NCBI GenBank assembly: GCA_050084515.1
Contig: CM114273.1
Location: 20,398,001-20,462,000, forward strand
DNA length: 64,000 nucleotides
Direction of reading: 5' to 3'
Origin: Blasia pusilla
Lineage: Eukaryota; Marchantiophyta; Marchantiopsida; Blasiales
Positions 49,501 to 62,785 of this stretch are shown in pieces. The position numbers were made by a program, and so were the translations under genes. Each line of letters opens with the position of its first letter. Position 1 is the first letter of the stretch. Below the pieces are notes generated by a model, which saw only the letters and a program-made list of their open reading frames with translations, made no database searches and was not told the DNA's origin.

Positions 49501-52500
49501 ATGGTATACGACATTGGAATACGGGAACTGTAGATTGTGTCGAAGATGGGGCTAGTTATTTGTTCAATTGGTGAGTGAACATCAGCAAACAAACTCGGCC
49601 TAAATTCTGAAAGGTACCTTGATGGAATTTAATTACATGCTCATGCGGATGTCAACAATGAACGAAATTGAAGAGCTTATTCCCCATGGAAACCCGATGG
49701 TTGCTGGAGTGGCATGCGTTTTAAGAGTTACCAGCATCTTGGTGCCTCACCTAGGACCTGGGGTGAAGCGGGATAAACTGAGCAGCGGTGCTAAAGAAAA
49801 CGGCACTTGGAACTGACCAGCTTTCGAACGAAGGGAACGTGGGCTCCTTGGCACGGTTGAGCCGGGCATGCCGACCAGCTGCGCTTTGGCCTGCCAATGC
49901 ATGGACAAATCGGACCTGAAAGCGGATTTTGGAGAGCCAGCTCATCTAATCTCGTGCGCTAGGGGCCCAATTCTAGAGAGGTGCTCATGACATCCACGCG
50001 TTATTTAGAGAGCATTGTCTAGTCGAAAGGGTAAGATGCGTCAAGGCAGGATAAAAGTATGGGTAAGTAATGTCACACAAAGCCAGACATGGGAAAAAGA
50101 TAGCAATAACCTAGCCTCTGCATGCTTTAGTATCTATCCACTCAAACGAATATGGTGCAGTTGGAAGCAATATGCTCCTTGATTCCTACGATGAATTCGT
50201 TATAGGGGAATGTGAAGGACTTGGCCGCACTCTCGAGGAGGACCTAACTGACCAAGGAAGTCAAGTGGTACACACTCGTCCATGTCGAGTGCCTCGCGCA
50301 GTTGTGATATCAGCATCGGGACACATTTAAGGGAATGGTAGCGGGGGAAATGATGAGTCGATCAGATGCTCCAGGCTTTTTGATGCTACCTACTGTAACT
50401 CTCTGCATATCCCTTCCCAGATTGGGAAAGGGGGAGTAAGTGATGGATTTCTGACTAGCTAAAGAAATCCTCACCAGCTGGGTTCTGGAATATGTGGTAG
50501 CACAACGGATGACTGCTGGAGCCTGAAAGGTTCTGCAGCTGGGATCCCGAAGAACAATTCTTCCAGCTTCATTCCTAGGGTTCTTATGGCTTTCGCATTC
50601 GTAACTCTGGTCTACTGACTTCTCCGCCGAACGTCATCCGGCCAAGGCGTTGGACGGCTCACCTCGCTCTTGAGTGTGGTCATGCTTTGGTCTGTCTGGT
50701 TCCGGCTACCGAGGTCGGTTAGCACATCCTCCACAATTGTGGGCTCGACCAGGATAGCTCAACTGCCATGATTGGTACCGAATCGAGCATCTATCACTGT
50801 GGTTTATGGTGGTGCAAATGTCTTCAATTTAGAAACGATGGGAGGCATTTCATGTGACTGCTCTGCTCTTTTTTTGCCTTTATGTTGTCTGATTCTGCTC
50901 TCATTCCTGGCTGCATGATTGATCGGAGCAGGGCTCATCCTCAAGGTCAGAACTTAGAAATTGTTGTCTTAATAGATTATCTGGCTGTGGACTGACGAGG
51001 TGCAGTTGGGCATGGATTGAACCCACAGAAATTTAGAAGAAAAGTAATCACCACTTACTGACTGAGTATTGCGCAGCACCCACCGATCATCATCAGTGCT
51101 GGAAACGAGTCACACTGGATAGAGGGGGGAGAAGGGATCATTACTCGAGCTCAGCCAATCAGCGCTACCGTGCCCTTCGACTCTGATTGACTACGAGATA
51201 CAGATATCGGATATGATCCCCAGCCAACATACCGAGTACAAAAATGTGAAGGCAATCCGGTGACGTGGTTCTTTTGCACCCTGTCACCCCATCGTTCCCA
51301 CCGGTAGCATGAGGCTGGCCTGGTCTCTGATCCTCTAGCCAGCAGCTCACTCGACTTCTCACGGGCTGGTCTAATGCAGGCGAACAGGAATAGAAGAGCG
51401 GACCCAATCTATCGTACCGATTCTCTCCAGCTTTTGCAACTTCGCATAGGTTTAGGTCAGTGCGTGAGCGCTTGCATTGGACCACACAGACTCTCAGAGG
51501 CGTCATGCTCCAGAAGAGCAGCTGGGCCATTTGGAGGATGAAGTACTGTACTACGGTACTGGTAGGTACATCCATGCCAGATAACTGAGCTCAACAATTA
51601 AGGCGAAAGTGCCTGCTGCAGCAGCCACTCGCTCAGTAGGGCCTAGTAACCCTTCAGGGAGGAGGAGGGTTTCTTTTACTTCCAGGCATGTGTCGGTAAG
51701 GAAAAAAGGTTTCAAAAGCAGCCTCAGACCAGAGTGACGAGCGAAACAAATGTGCCGAAAAGCGTATGGAATTCCTCGATTCGCCGTCTCGTGTGGGGGA
51801 CGTCAAGATACAACGGCTACTTTATTCCTCTCCGTGGCTCAACTCATGTCATGTCCAGGACTTCAGGCTTGAGCATATGATTAGATGTACTTTTCGAGCC
51901 CAAATCAGGAGCATCCGCTGCCTGGAAAATACAGTCGCTCCCTCCCTCGCCCTAAACTCTCATCCGGCGAACAAATCACACGCAAATGACATCAGCAGAG
52001 ATTACGCCTAAGTCAACCCCCGCTCCTTCGAAACACACTCAGAGTCTCAGACCGATTAGAGACACGGATGGAGGATAAGTGTCCCTGCCAGCCACATTTA
52101 CTACGATGAACAAACTTGATTGTCGTGCTCAGAAACGTTAATTACTTGCGAACGGATCCGGATTCGGTACACCCCAGGTAGTTCCCGATGCTCCACCTAT
52201 TTATTTGTTTGCGCGTTGAGACCCTCTGGGTCTCTCTAAATCAAAGAATCCCCATTGAAATTGAATCCGTAAGGTATGTCCAGACTGAAGACAAGGCGAG
52301 AAAAGTTCCATAGCCCCGGTTCACGTCCGTCTTCCTTCCGTCGGTAGGTACTGACCGTTGGGTATGTCGTAGATGTCGTGGTTAATTTCTGTTGATTAAG
52401 CACTTTTCGATGGATCTAATAATAGTGAGGGCGTAATGGCTGGGTATGGCATAGTCGGGAAACCAGCTGGGAGAGGCTAAATTGAGGCGGCACTGCGGTT

Positions 52501-54680
52501 CAGGGTTCAGACTCGAAGAAAGAGAGATGGGCGGCCAATGAGTCGAGTGGGTTCTCCTCGGAACCCTAGTGGCCAGTGAGCACGACACATAGGGATCCGA
52601 ATAATGGCGACCTCAACATCTCTTCATTATGATCGTAATGAGCTCATGAGCTTTGTGTAATGATGTCCGGGCCTCCTTCGTTGGCCACGATCACCTGCTC
52701 GAGCTCCGGCTAGCCAATGCGGGCACTCCAGAGTTTCGAAGTACACTGAGTGCCACCATACCTCCACCTATAGTCTCGACCTGGATGGATAAGAACTTCT
52801 GTGACAACCCACCCCAGGTTATGGCGGGTGGTTTTGAATCCTATTCCTGCCAGGCCTACGTTGGTGGCGGATCCGATATCCGATCTATCAGCGAGAGAGG
52901 CTCCACTTCTGAGGCCATTTCTCGCATGCGGCTCTAGTAACGAACGCCCTCTTCGAGGTTCCAACGTATGCCGTCGGGCGTCCATTGGATGCAATTCGGT
53001 GGCTCCAGGTCCGCCTTCCAACAATGGTATAATGTTGAATCGGAGTCCTATTTCGCACTATGTACGTGTAAGAGTCGCATTGAGAGCTTGCATGCTTAAA
53101 TATCGAAGTAGATACGAATAGTGATTGTATGTATCTTCACTCTACGACCGTCGCATCCGTATCTTAAGACGTCTGATGTACAACCTTCCAAGAGCCTTCT
53201 CTTTTTCTCTTTCACTTTCTCTTCGTTTCACAAGTCACTACCTCTTTTTTCTCACGGAAGTCATAAACTGGGTTGCGACTACGAGGGGGAAATCAGCCGC
53301 TCTAGGTCTTGACTCTTGAAGAGCCATCGGGATGACACCCACAATGAGCGAAGGTGCCTAAACTCTAGATCAACGTAATTGATATCCCCGGTCCCCACTA
53401 AGAAGGAAGGGAAATGAACAGGGTCGTTGAGCGGGCCAACAACGTCACCATACGAGAGTGACGAGAGGAAATCAGACATTGACTTTACCCAAACATTCCT
53501 TCCTTGCTTGAGAAGTTATGAGCTCGCTTGCTTGGCCCTTAAATAGCAACTCGGGTAAAGGTTTCATGCATTCAGCAAGAGCCCCTGCGGCATTGAAAAA
53601 CATAAAACCCTTTCCCGTTCAATCCCGTCCCCTAACATTCCTACCTAAGTTTGTCCATGGAATGTCCCGTGCCAACATACCTTATCCCGGGGATTCCTCA
53701 CGCACCATGTTGTATGGGCTGGACGCTCCTCCAATTCTTTCCATCCGTCTCCATACGACAGTTTTAGCATCGACATCCCCCGAAATAGCAGGTGGTTTGG
53801 CTACCTAATATCCGGCTAGAGTAGCGCTCCGGACCAACTTGGATGCATGTGCTTGGCATATACACAAATCCACACTGTTGCATGGCAGATCGTTGGTTAG
53901 TTTTGTCGATAATCAAATTCACAAAAAGAAGAAGACTCATGAAATATGAGTAGGATGGAACACCCCATTCCTTGTCTATGGAAGAAGACTGGGTGCATGC
54001 ATATTCGCGAGCGGATTCGCTTATTCTATGGCTGATTTCAGAAGCGAGAAAAATCCCTCGGAGGAGGAACAAAAGTTGGTTGGGAGAGATTCCAAGTTGC
54101 ACAAATGACAAAGTGAGAGTACCGAGACATGTACGGTGAGGCTTGGAAAAAGGGATCGAAAGAAAAACCGTCATATTCAAGGGCGGCAGGAGATTGCTTC
54201 ATGGATGAGTTGTGGACAGATGCAACGCTGCGACGACCTAAGGGCTCGAGAGGTGAAGTAGGCGCAGAGGAATAAGTCTATGACATATTCTCGAGTCCCT
54301 AGGGCTCGACGTTGCTTGCTTTGCAACCACCTCTCGAGAAATCCCCGCGAGAGCGTCCTCCACCAGGTCCTACCTTCAGAGTCCACACATCCAGAAAATG
54401 CAAGAAGGTTCTTGCATCTTGTGGCCCTCCTTTTTCCTCTCCACTCAAATCGGCTGCGCGTATGAGCGAAAGATCTACGCTGGACCATTTCATCAACCCA
54501 CTCCCTCGAATTTTCATGCAACCTAGCGCTCCAGCCTAGCCAGCATCACTTTTTAATCCGTCTGGTCTCTCGCTCGCGTGATCTGCCTCCGTCGCTGGTC
54601 TCCAAGTTCGGCGAAATCAACCTCGAGTGGGGAGCAATTGTCGTGCGTCCATAATTTACACACAAGGCACCTCAACAGAT
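46501..54680. other. GC-moderate intergenic DNA, no supported gene
   Basis: Many short open frames overlap on both strands, but none has a recognisable domain, a signal peptide or splice-linked neighbours. The texture (even composition, scattered short frames) is like the 22.5-25 kb and 9.2-11.8 kb segments and may be old, eroded element sequence. Confidence 0.45.
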
Positions 54681-54785
54681 GCGTAAGCCTACACATCCGA
54701 CCAACCCTTTTTAACCATGGGTTGCGGATGAACGAGAGAAACAAACAATGAACTACAACCCCTGGAGCCCATTCATAAACGGGGC

Positions 54786-54860
54786 CGGTTTTGGTTCTCT
54801 CTGTGCCCCCTCCTTTGTATCCGGATGGGTTTTCCATCCAAGTTTCTATTAAAGTTTATA
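54786..54860 (+). mobile_element. Short retroposed repeat, copy C
   Basis: Contains GGCCGGTTTTGG, TGCCCCCTCC, TTTGTATCCGGATGGG, TTTTCCATCC and an AT-rich tail in the same order as copies A and B. No target-site duplication is evident. A GATGGAAAACCCATCGG stretch at about 55237 on the opposite strand looks like a fourth, shorter copy, making a second face-to-face pair. Confidence 0.6.
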
Positions 54861-54869
54861 TTTCTTCTT

Positions 54870-56780
54870 CCAAAAACATATCCGACCCGCCGGCCCGCCC
54901 GGGGCACGTCCGAGCTGGCCACTCCCGACCTCCGATATCTGCCCGGCCGACGTCGCGTCGTGACAGGTACCGTCTCTCCTTGCCAGGTGCACCGCCGTGC
55001 AGTCGACCGCGTCCAGATCCGGGGCTAAACTCCCTTCTCCCGTCGATAACCCGGCGGCCAACGGACGGACGGACGGACTCCAACATCGAGAATGTCGACT
55101 GGATGCATCCTCCGCTGTTCCCAGGTCAACGGGCGGAGGGGTAACCAACAACACTAACCACCATATTCGCTCCGTGTGTAAATACACGCATTTTGTTCTA
55201 AGTAGTCTCGGAAGAGAATGAAGATGCACTTCGATAAAAACGAGTGATGGAAAACCCATCGGAAGTCGGACGAGACGGGAGAGATACGGGAGCAGGGTCG
55301 ATAATCCCGACCCCCCACGCTCTTGTTTGATAGGCTCCACTCCAATACGAGAGGAACAACGACATGGAGATAGTTCGAGCGGGGTTTGACAATCACCGCA
55401 ATGGCAGGAGGAATTGGAGGTAGGAAAGGCGATAAGTTCTTTCATTCATTCATTGAGAACCGCATCAACGCTGGTATACCTTCGAGCTTTCCCATTGGCT
55501 GGAAACCTCCACATCGGAACGTTACGTTGATTGTGTGGACGAAATCATTCCGCCCAACCCCAAACAGAGTGACTGCATGATTGATGACAGCTGCCAAAAG
55601 TCTACAAGAAAGGAACCAGGCTATGGGGCCAATCCATGTCCATGCTGACTTCACTTTTGCTTCCATATGTCTTTGGAAACTAGTAAGGTAGTTAGGTGCT
55701 TACTGGCACAAGTTAGTGAGGTTTTTGTGAAATATTGTACAGGGTTCAGGGTTACGTTTTTTACTGCTACTGACATACAATTCATGATAGGGTGGGCATC
55801 ATGATCTCTGTCCTAAACCCTAAATAAATGGTGGATTTTATTTTAATAAGTATTTCTTTATTAGCTAGTTAGCATGTGCGAGCTTGCCCACCAAAATGAT
55901 TTGTTGTAATGTACAAAACATTTTTCATTTCAAAATTTAAATATATCTTTTATTATTTTAAATCTTAAAATAATAATATTTTTTCACTTTTAAATAATAT
56001 GTAATTCCCCTAGATAATTTCCCTCCTCCATAAAATTTTGAATAATATTTACTCTTCCCTTTCCACTCTTCGCACAAAAATAGCATCCACTAACCAAATT
56101 ATTAGTTGCGTGTGATTAATGAAATCATTTTCCTTTTCCCTTAAGATTTATTTTCTTCTCCCAATATATCAAATATGAATTAATATATTTCTTTGAAAAT
56201 ATAATGTTATTTTTTATTTCAAAATATAATCATAAATTTTATTTTCTTATATCTTAGAAGAATGATAACATTCCAATCTTTACTAATTTCACTCCTTAGT
56301 TTCAAATTAAATGATAACCCTATCCCCTAAATAATTCCAGCCTTCAATAAAATTTAAACAATATCTACTCCTTCTCCATTAAAATTTATTTTCTCTTCCC
56401 ATAAAATATTAATTTTAAGTTAGTTAAATTATTTTAATCTTAATTCAATAATTAAATTAATTTTAAAAATTACTATTCCACCCAAATTCATTTCTTTACC
56501 CATCTAATATGACTCAAGGAAAATAAATCAACCATGTTGCTCTTTCGTCTTATTTTTCCATTACTTTCTCGTATTTTCCATATATGGTCGCACATTATTA
56601 TATGATTACATTTCGTGTATACTTACATTCCTTATCTAAATGTTCATCATTTCCAATGGTAATTTGGATAGAAATTCTCTTCTCTACTGTAGATAATGTT
56701 GCGTACAATTGACCATGAGAAAATAAGAGAGTAGGCAAGTAAATGCAAACCGTTTGCAAATATGACTATGAATGAAGGCT
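54870..56780. other. Intergenic: GC-rich then strongly AT-rich, no supported gene
   Basis: A GC-rich segment (54.9-55.1 kb) is open in several frames on both strands without a recognisable domain. From 55.8 to 56.7 kb the DNA is very AT-rich. On the Helitron strand this AT-rich part lies where the Pif1-type helicase would be expected, but no helicase motif is visible. Confidence 0.5.
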
Positions 56781-59530
56781 TTATAAATTAGCTCGGGGTA
56801 TGTCAAGTAAGTGAGACAATCTTTTTCCTTGATGTTGTAAGTAATAATGGACTTCCAAAATTGTAGTATTAATCATAGCATCATCAATATGAAGATTAGT
56901 AGTTACTGTTTTCTGCAATAGAAACGTTCTAGAAAATGTCCAAATTATTGTTAGTTTCTTCAATGCACAATAGAAAGTACTATCATGAAGGAAACGAAAG
57001 ATGTAAGGAGTGGTTCTTACCTCGCATCGTTCATGTAAGAGATCTTTTACCAATGGTACCAAAAATTAATTCCATAATGTTACACGTTGAATACGTGTGT
57101 TGTGAGCGAGAATAAATGCAAGTAGGCTACTAAGTGAAGGAACCGTAAGGATTATGGAAGATTCTTCAAAGCACAAGAACACTTCCCTATCATACTCAAG
57201 AAATCCCAATTGGATAGCAACCTCTTGGAATATTGGACATAATACTCCATCAACACTTCTCAAACGTCCATATGTAGTTATTCCTCGAACATGATATATG
57301 AGTAATCTCAACTAATGATGTCCTCCTTCACTTATGAAGAAGAGAAATAGATAAGCTCATCCCTTTCCACAATAGTTCACTCACTTTAGAGGATGGAATG
57401 TAAAAGCGAAACCTAATGTACATAAAAAAGAATATTAAAAAATGTTAAGTCTTTACCAAGATTAGTAAGGTATAAGCGGCCAATGGGATGGCCATAACCA
57501 TTTATTTTTTTATACCCTACGAATCTATCTCTTGTTAGTCCAAAAATAATATGAAGAAAATCTATATGGGGCTATTATTGAGCATTAGAGTCAAATACAT
57601 TAGTTGCAAAACATTGTGTTAGGGTTATTTTTCTCTTTCCTTGCAAAACATCTTCAAGATAATTAACGTTATTAAAGTAGACCATTTTCTGCTTTAGAAG
57701 ACGAATTGCTAATTGCACGATACTCGGAAGTTCATAATCCAGACTAAACTTGAAGAGACACCAGCATACCTCAAAAGAATATATCTATATGGAAGAATAA
57801 TTCTAAGTATTCAGGAAAGAAGAATGAAAAAATTAAAATATAATATAATCCAATACAAAAATTAATTTAGGAAAGTCTTCCGTACACTTCTTTTTTTCCT
57901 TATCCATGCATGGTGTATTTGGATTTAATTATCCATGCAATTAGCGACTATAGAATACAGCCTTGAAAAGGTTGACTGATTTGAGATTAATGTGGAAATG
58001 ATACAATCATAATTAGAAGTGGTATGTGACTTATCTAGCTTATCCAATCCTTATGACCACTCATGACAAACCTCCTTTTTGAAATTCCACCACATGCATT
58101 AATGCATTATATAATTGGACCTAATATTTTCTTTTTTATGATAAGTCCTAACAACTCCTTCTTTATCTTCTCGAAAAACAACATGATGAAATCTAGTCGG
58201 TGCGTAGTTGATTGACCAAGCAATAAACTTCATGTGATCCCACTGACTTTTTGACCGTGACATGAAATCATTATCAAAAAGTGGTCAGGCTTCTCAAAAT
58301 TTCTCACAATGACCATTGCATCCTAATACACCTGATACATATGACATCACCCTACAATGAAAGAAGAAGGTGATATAATGCATCTTCCAGAGTCCAAAAC
58401 CTTCAACTTTCCACATCATGTCAATGGAAGGCATCCTTTAAACCTTTGACATAATTCAACACTTGACTCCTTCTGATTTAAGTGCACCCAAGATAACCTT
58501 TTCATCTCAAAAGTGGCATAAAGGTCAACCATACGAGTAGGTCGACCAAACCTTAATAAAGTGATTTTCATCATCACCTCCAATGTACATTTCAAGTCGA
58601 AAATATGAAAATTGCAAGGCCGTAACACTCTTCAACCTTCTTTCCTCAATAAAATCATTATCAACTCTTTTCTCATCCATAAAATCATCTAAAGGTTTAA
58701 TGTGTCCTTCCACCTAGTGAATAACATGATCCATTTGTTCAAGTCTTTTGTAACCTTTGGGTCTCCTAAAGGATATTCCAAGATCCTAACCTACTTCACC
58801 ATAAATAAATAATGGAATATAGAATATATGCTTCATTGAGGTCAAAGATATACCTCGATCCTCCTCCATATAGTCGTACAATTATATCACAATGGTCAAC
58901 GTATTCACTTCCATCACTCAATAAAATATTAACAACCTTAGAAGCAGTTGGTATGTTAGAACGCTTTACATTAAGACCTCTCTTACTTGCATTGAGAGTG
59001 ATCCGAATATTAGGATGACTTGTTTCATATGCCATGTGACGGAAGATCTTCACATATGGCTTGCACTCATATAACATGTCTTGTAGTGCTTTCAAGATAT
59101 TAAGATCAAAAGATCTAGACATAACTCTTCCATTATTCTCCAATTTTTTTGTTGTATCATGAATGTATGGTTGAGAAAATTGGGGATGTCCCCCTATATC
59201 AGGATGTAAGGGTCCAATAGAATGATAGATCTACCTTAGACCTTGAAGTGTCCAGTCCCAACAAATTTTTCATTCATGTGCACTATAGTAGACGCAAACG
59301 TTGAATTGTAAGCTCGAAGTGTTGAATTGTAAGCTCGAGCATGTGTAAGAAAATAAAAACTTCTAGGACCAACACCCGAAATCAAGGAAATGATTTCGAG
59401 AGGGGAAAATATATTCTCCCTTGGCCACAACACATTCCACATGGCGAGTCACTAAACGTCATATCCTTAACCATTTTATGTTTCCAATGCGAGGCACGAT
59501 ATTATGGGCATATATATCTATCATAGAAGT
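56781..59530 (-). pseudogene. Decayed Helitron Rep/helicase gene
   Basis: Minus-strand fragments in several frames follow the order of the plant Helitron protein. Near 59.5-59.35 kb there is a Cys-rich N-terminal motif (SHWKHK...CGMCCGQGRIY). At 59.14-58.80 kb come RITLNASKRG, PTASKVVNILLSDGSE and DIIVRLYGGG (the Helitron-like N domain). At 58.60-58.42 kb comes MVDLYATFEMKRLSWVHLNQ. Near 58.4-58.1 kb there are shifted remnants of the YQDAMAIVRxFGKPD and VVEFQKGGL Rep blocks. At 57.70-57.06 kb are VYFNN...GKRKITLTQCF and RLLIYHVRGITTYGRLRSVDGV. At 57.06-56.78 kb is the region before the helicase. Many stops and frameshifts interrupt it. The Pif1-like helicase half is missing, and no element ends were found around it. 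Such proteins drive rolling-circle transposition. Confidence 0.85.
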
Positions 59531-60600
59531 CAAGGTATGGTGACCAATACTACTACTCAACTAAACTCCTTATAATTTCCTAATATCACTTTCTTTGAAA
59601 TTTGGTCTTCTTGGAAGATTCGGTAATATATAAACTCTTACCATATCAACAGTTAGCAACAAAAAAATTCTAGAAGCATTTGGTGTAGTGGCACTTTCTG
59701 TAGGTAACACAACTCCATTAGAGATGGAAGACACATGATCTACTCTTGATCTTACTTCATTCCCAAGATGGGGAAGAGTTAAAACAAATTTGACGACTTC
59801 ATTTACACATATCAATAATTCAACCGAAATAGGGAGAGTGGTAGGTAACTCAAATCTTGGTGTAACAGATATAGTTGGCTTGATCATAGAAGTATTCTCA
59901 ACATCATAGGTTGCCTAATGAGGTAACTCAAGTCTTGGTCTTGGAGATATGTACATTTCTTCTGTGGATCAAATATTAACTTCATGCTTTTTCTCTTACC
60001 ATAACCCCATCCTAATTGAAAGGCCTGAGAGTATATCAACATATTATAAAAAATGTACACAAATCAAATATGAACAATGAACAATTTTGAGTGAGGATAT
60101 AAAAGTAGGATAGATATTAGATACCATATGAATTGACTTCCAATAATCAAAATCTCTATATTTAAACTAGTTAGAATAGTCTAAGATTATTAATGAAACG
60201 CACTCCTTTTTTTCTATACTCACGAAAGTAGGTCCTATTTTTTTCTTTGAGAACTTCTATTTTTTTGGTACGAATGGCATGTTTTTGTTTTTGGGTGTTG
60301 CCCTGTAGAACATTTCCAAAGTCACATATATCAGCAAGATTTTATGGAATGGGAAGTTTTGAACAACATGAGAATTAAAAAAACAAAGAAAAAATAATTA
60401 GAAGTCGAGGATATGTAGGGTGGACGTGCTAAATGATCATGAATGGAGTCGACTTACGTTGGAGATTTTTTAGGAGGATCGAGTTCATCTTCCGTGTTTG
60501 TTTGTTTTGCTTAAACTTTCTTACGCACACCTTTTATGTTGTGTGTTCATATGCACCAATTTTTGGAAGTAGTGCAAATTCTCCATATTTGATGGAATGG
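59531..60600. other. AT-rich DNA, no supported gene
   Basis: A minus-strand frame at 59570-59887 lies just upstream of the decayed Helitron gene and may be its low-complexity N-terminus; no motif confirms this. The rest shows nothing recognisable. Confidence 0.4.
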
Positions 60601-60604
60601 GAAG

Positions 60605-61150
60605 TTGTCGTGCACATACACATCACTACAAAATCCACATCGCTGGTCACATCCACACCACATAATACTGATCTTTCCAACACTCATGGAGATCCACACA
60701 CATATAAGAAATGAACTCATGCATGTGCAAGAAGACCGCACAAAAAAATCAGAGTAAAAGCAACTCTTGCCCCAAAAATAGCCTCCCACCGATAACCTAA
60801 GTTCATAGGTTATCGGATGATCCTAGACCTCTTCAACGGGTCACCTGATTTCCAAAGACTAAAATACCATGAAAAATGTTCCCAACGCAACGGACTTGTC
60901 ACCAACCTCATGTGACAGCTCAAGATGAAGTTACAACCAAATAGTCTGCTGACCATTTATAGCGTCGACATAGTAGAACTCTACCTCTTGGCTAACTAAG
61001 ATGTGACAAGTGTTGTGCACAAACATATCGCTACACAATCCATATCGCTGGTCACATCCACACCACACGACACATATCTTCCCATCACTCGAGGAGATCC
61101 ACACACAGACAGGAAATGGACTCATGTGTGTACATCGTGAACGCACAACC
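60605..61150. repeat. Diverged direct repeat, two copies about 405 bp apart
   Basis: Segments of about 130 bp at 60610-60740 and 61013-61148 align along their length, sharing CGCTGGTCACATCCACACCA, GGAGATCCACACACA and GAAATG-ACTCATG. They lie downstream (minus strand) of the gypsy integrase/PHD remnant and may be parts of its 3' non-coding region or LTR. Confidence 0.75.
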
Positions 61151-61224
61151 ACGCCCAAGCTGGCAATTAGATCTCCCTAACTCCAGATAGCACACATTAC
61201 ATATGCCTAACATGACCTACTACC

Positions 61225-61770
61225 CTATAAACATCTAATAATTAACCATCTTCCCAAGGGAATTGCATCAAGAGGAGGGGTTAAATATGACATATCCCAC
61301 CCTCGAGAACAACCATCACACACCGACATAGTGGCTGCACCCCTCACAAATCCAAACAACATACACCTCAAGCCCGCAAATACCACTCTGAAGCTTGGAC
61401 CCAGTATCCCATCCATGTTTGTAAGATGACATGGCCCACAATTGCGCACATGATCCTTCCAAACCATACCATCTTGTCCCTCCAACATGAGGACTCCGAT
61501 CGATAACACCTCCCACCCACGCAAAATCTTGTGCCCTACAATGACATGTACTTTCAAGGGTGCTGCCTATTGTAAATACACATAATGTCTTGGATGGAGC
61601 CTCTTAGTCCCTAGACGATAACCTCCTCCAAGAATGATCGTCTACCTCAATGTATCCCTAAGTTGAGCAATAGCTATATAAGTTCTAAAATGCCACGGGC
61701 ATAACTCTACAAAAAAGCAATGCCTTCTGAGAATATGTGCCGCGCCCCTACTCTCCTTGAACGCTAATCT
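61225..61770 (-). pseudogene. Gypsy polyprotein C-terminus with PHD-finger-like domain (decayed)
   Basis: Reading the minus strand from 61770 downwards, the fragments match the region after a gypsy integrase core: RVMPVAF, then a YVFTIG stretch, then VLMLEGQDGMVWKDHVRNCGPCHL. After that comes a PHD-like zinc finger: GLRCMLF, a spacer, VCDGCSRGWDMSYLTPPLDAIP and W-x4-RC. The spacing C-x2-(C)...C-x2-C-x4-(H)-x2-(C)...W fits a PHD finger (a reader of histone tails), but one Cys (now Phe), the His (now Asp) and another Cys (now Tyr) are lost, consistent with decay. The C-terminal part (61225-61557) is one open frame; the upstream part contains stops. Confidence 0.65.
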
Positions 61771-61774
61771 TTAA

Positions 61775-62754
61775 TGTTGCGGAAGCGTACGTTCAGTAGG
61801 ACACGATCTCATCGCCGATCTGCACCCAAACACGCACTCTCGTTAGTCGGGTCCGGGCCAACCAGCGTTCCAACCCACCGAGTTCTCAACTCGGCGTCTC
61901 ATCAAGCTCAACCTTCCTTAATTCCTAGTTTCCAAAACATGGCAAGTCCTTCAAGACTTGGAACAGACTTCCTGATTAGTCTAGGAACCTAAAACAGCAC
62001 TTGCGCGCCTAGCGATCCCAAGGGACCTCATGCGAGTTCCAAACCGAGACCCAAGTAATTGAGTCGCGGGGTGAAATCCAAGAGGGATGTCTAAAATCGC
62101 CTCCGTAGACTTGGTTCAGGTTTTCCAACCCAACCCCAAACTCTCGATCCGTTCCATGCCCTTGAGCCGCCCCATGGCGCCCAAAGTGGGGTTCGAGTTC
62201 CAAGCACTCTCGGAGACCTTCCCCCTTACAAGTACTTCTGGGGTTCTCCAATAACCCCCCCTGGGAAAGGAGGGTCGGGCCCTTCATTGTGGCCCTCAAC
62301 CTGACTCCACTTACAGTCATTTCCGGGTTGTTTCTCAGCCGCTGCTTACGCGTTTGCAAAGATCTTTAGTGCATTTGAACCAACTTTCCATAAGCCTTCC
62401 AACGCACCCTTGTTTAATCCAAACGCATCTTGGCGCTAAAAGTTATGGTTATAAATACAATCGGAAACTCTCAAACGCTAGTGGCGTTCCAAATCCGGAT
62501 TCTTCCTTTTGGCAACCCACTTTCAAGACTCGACTCCTTTCAAGTCTTATTCCGTGTTTGGTCCAGGTTTCTCGGTCGCGACCAGAACATCTGAAACGCG
62601 AAGCCTCGCTCGCGTCTCGTCTCTTGTCTCTTCTTCGAGACTACTCCAACGCGCAAACCATCTTAGCGTGAGCCCGCTAATGTTCCGATGTTCTGCTTGG
62701 CACTCGTTTGGTCATGAGGGTCGTGATAATATGCTTGCACCCAAACATCCAACA
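61775..62754 (+). mobile_element. Candidate solo LTR inserted in the gypsy remnant
   Basis: The gypsy homology breaks off after the integrase SPYFL block (about 62790) and resumes about 1 kb lower (about 61770). The intervening, more GC-rich DNA begins TGTTG and ends CAACA (TG...CA with a 5-bp inverted repeat) and has a TATAAATA box at about 62450, all consistent with an LTR. The five flanking bases do not match (TTTAA versus CATCC), so the edges may be slightly off, or this is another kind of insertion. Confidence 0.4.
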
Positions 62755-62785
62755 CATCCGTCATGTCACGTCAAATAGGTGTTGG

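Noticed and set aside
52710-53024. 104-codon minus-strand frame with GFKTTRHNLGWVVTEV
   Set aside because: Looks protein-like in part, but I cannot assign it to a family and it overlaps equally open frames on the other strand.
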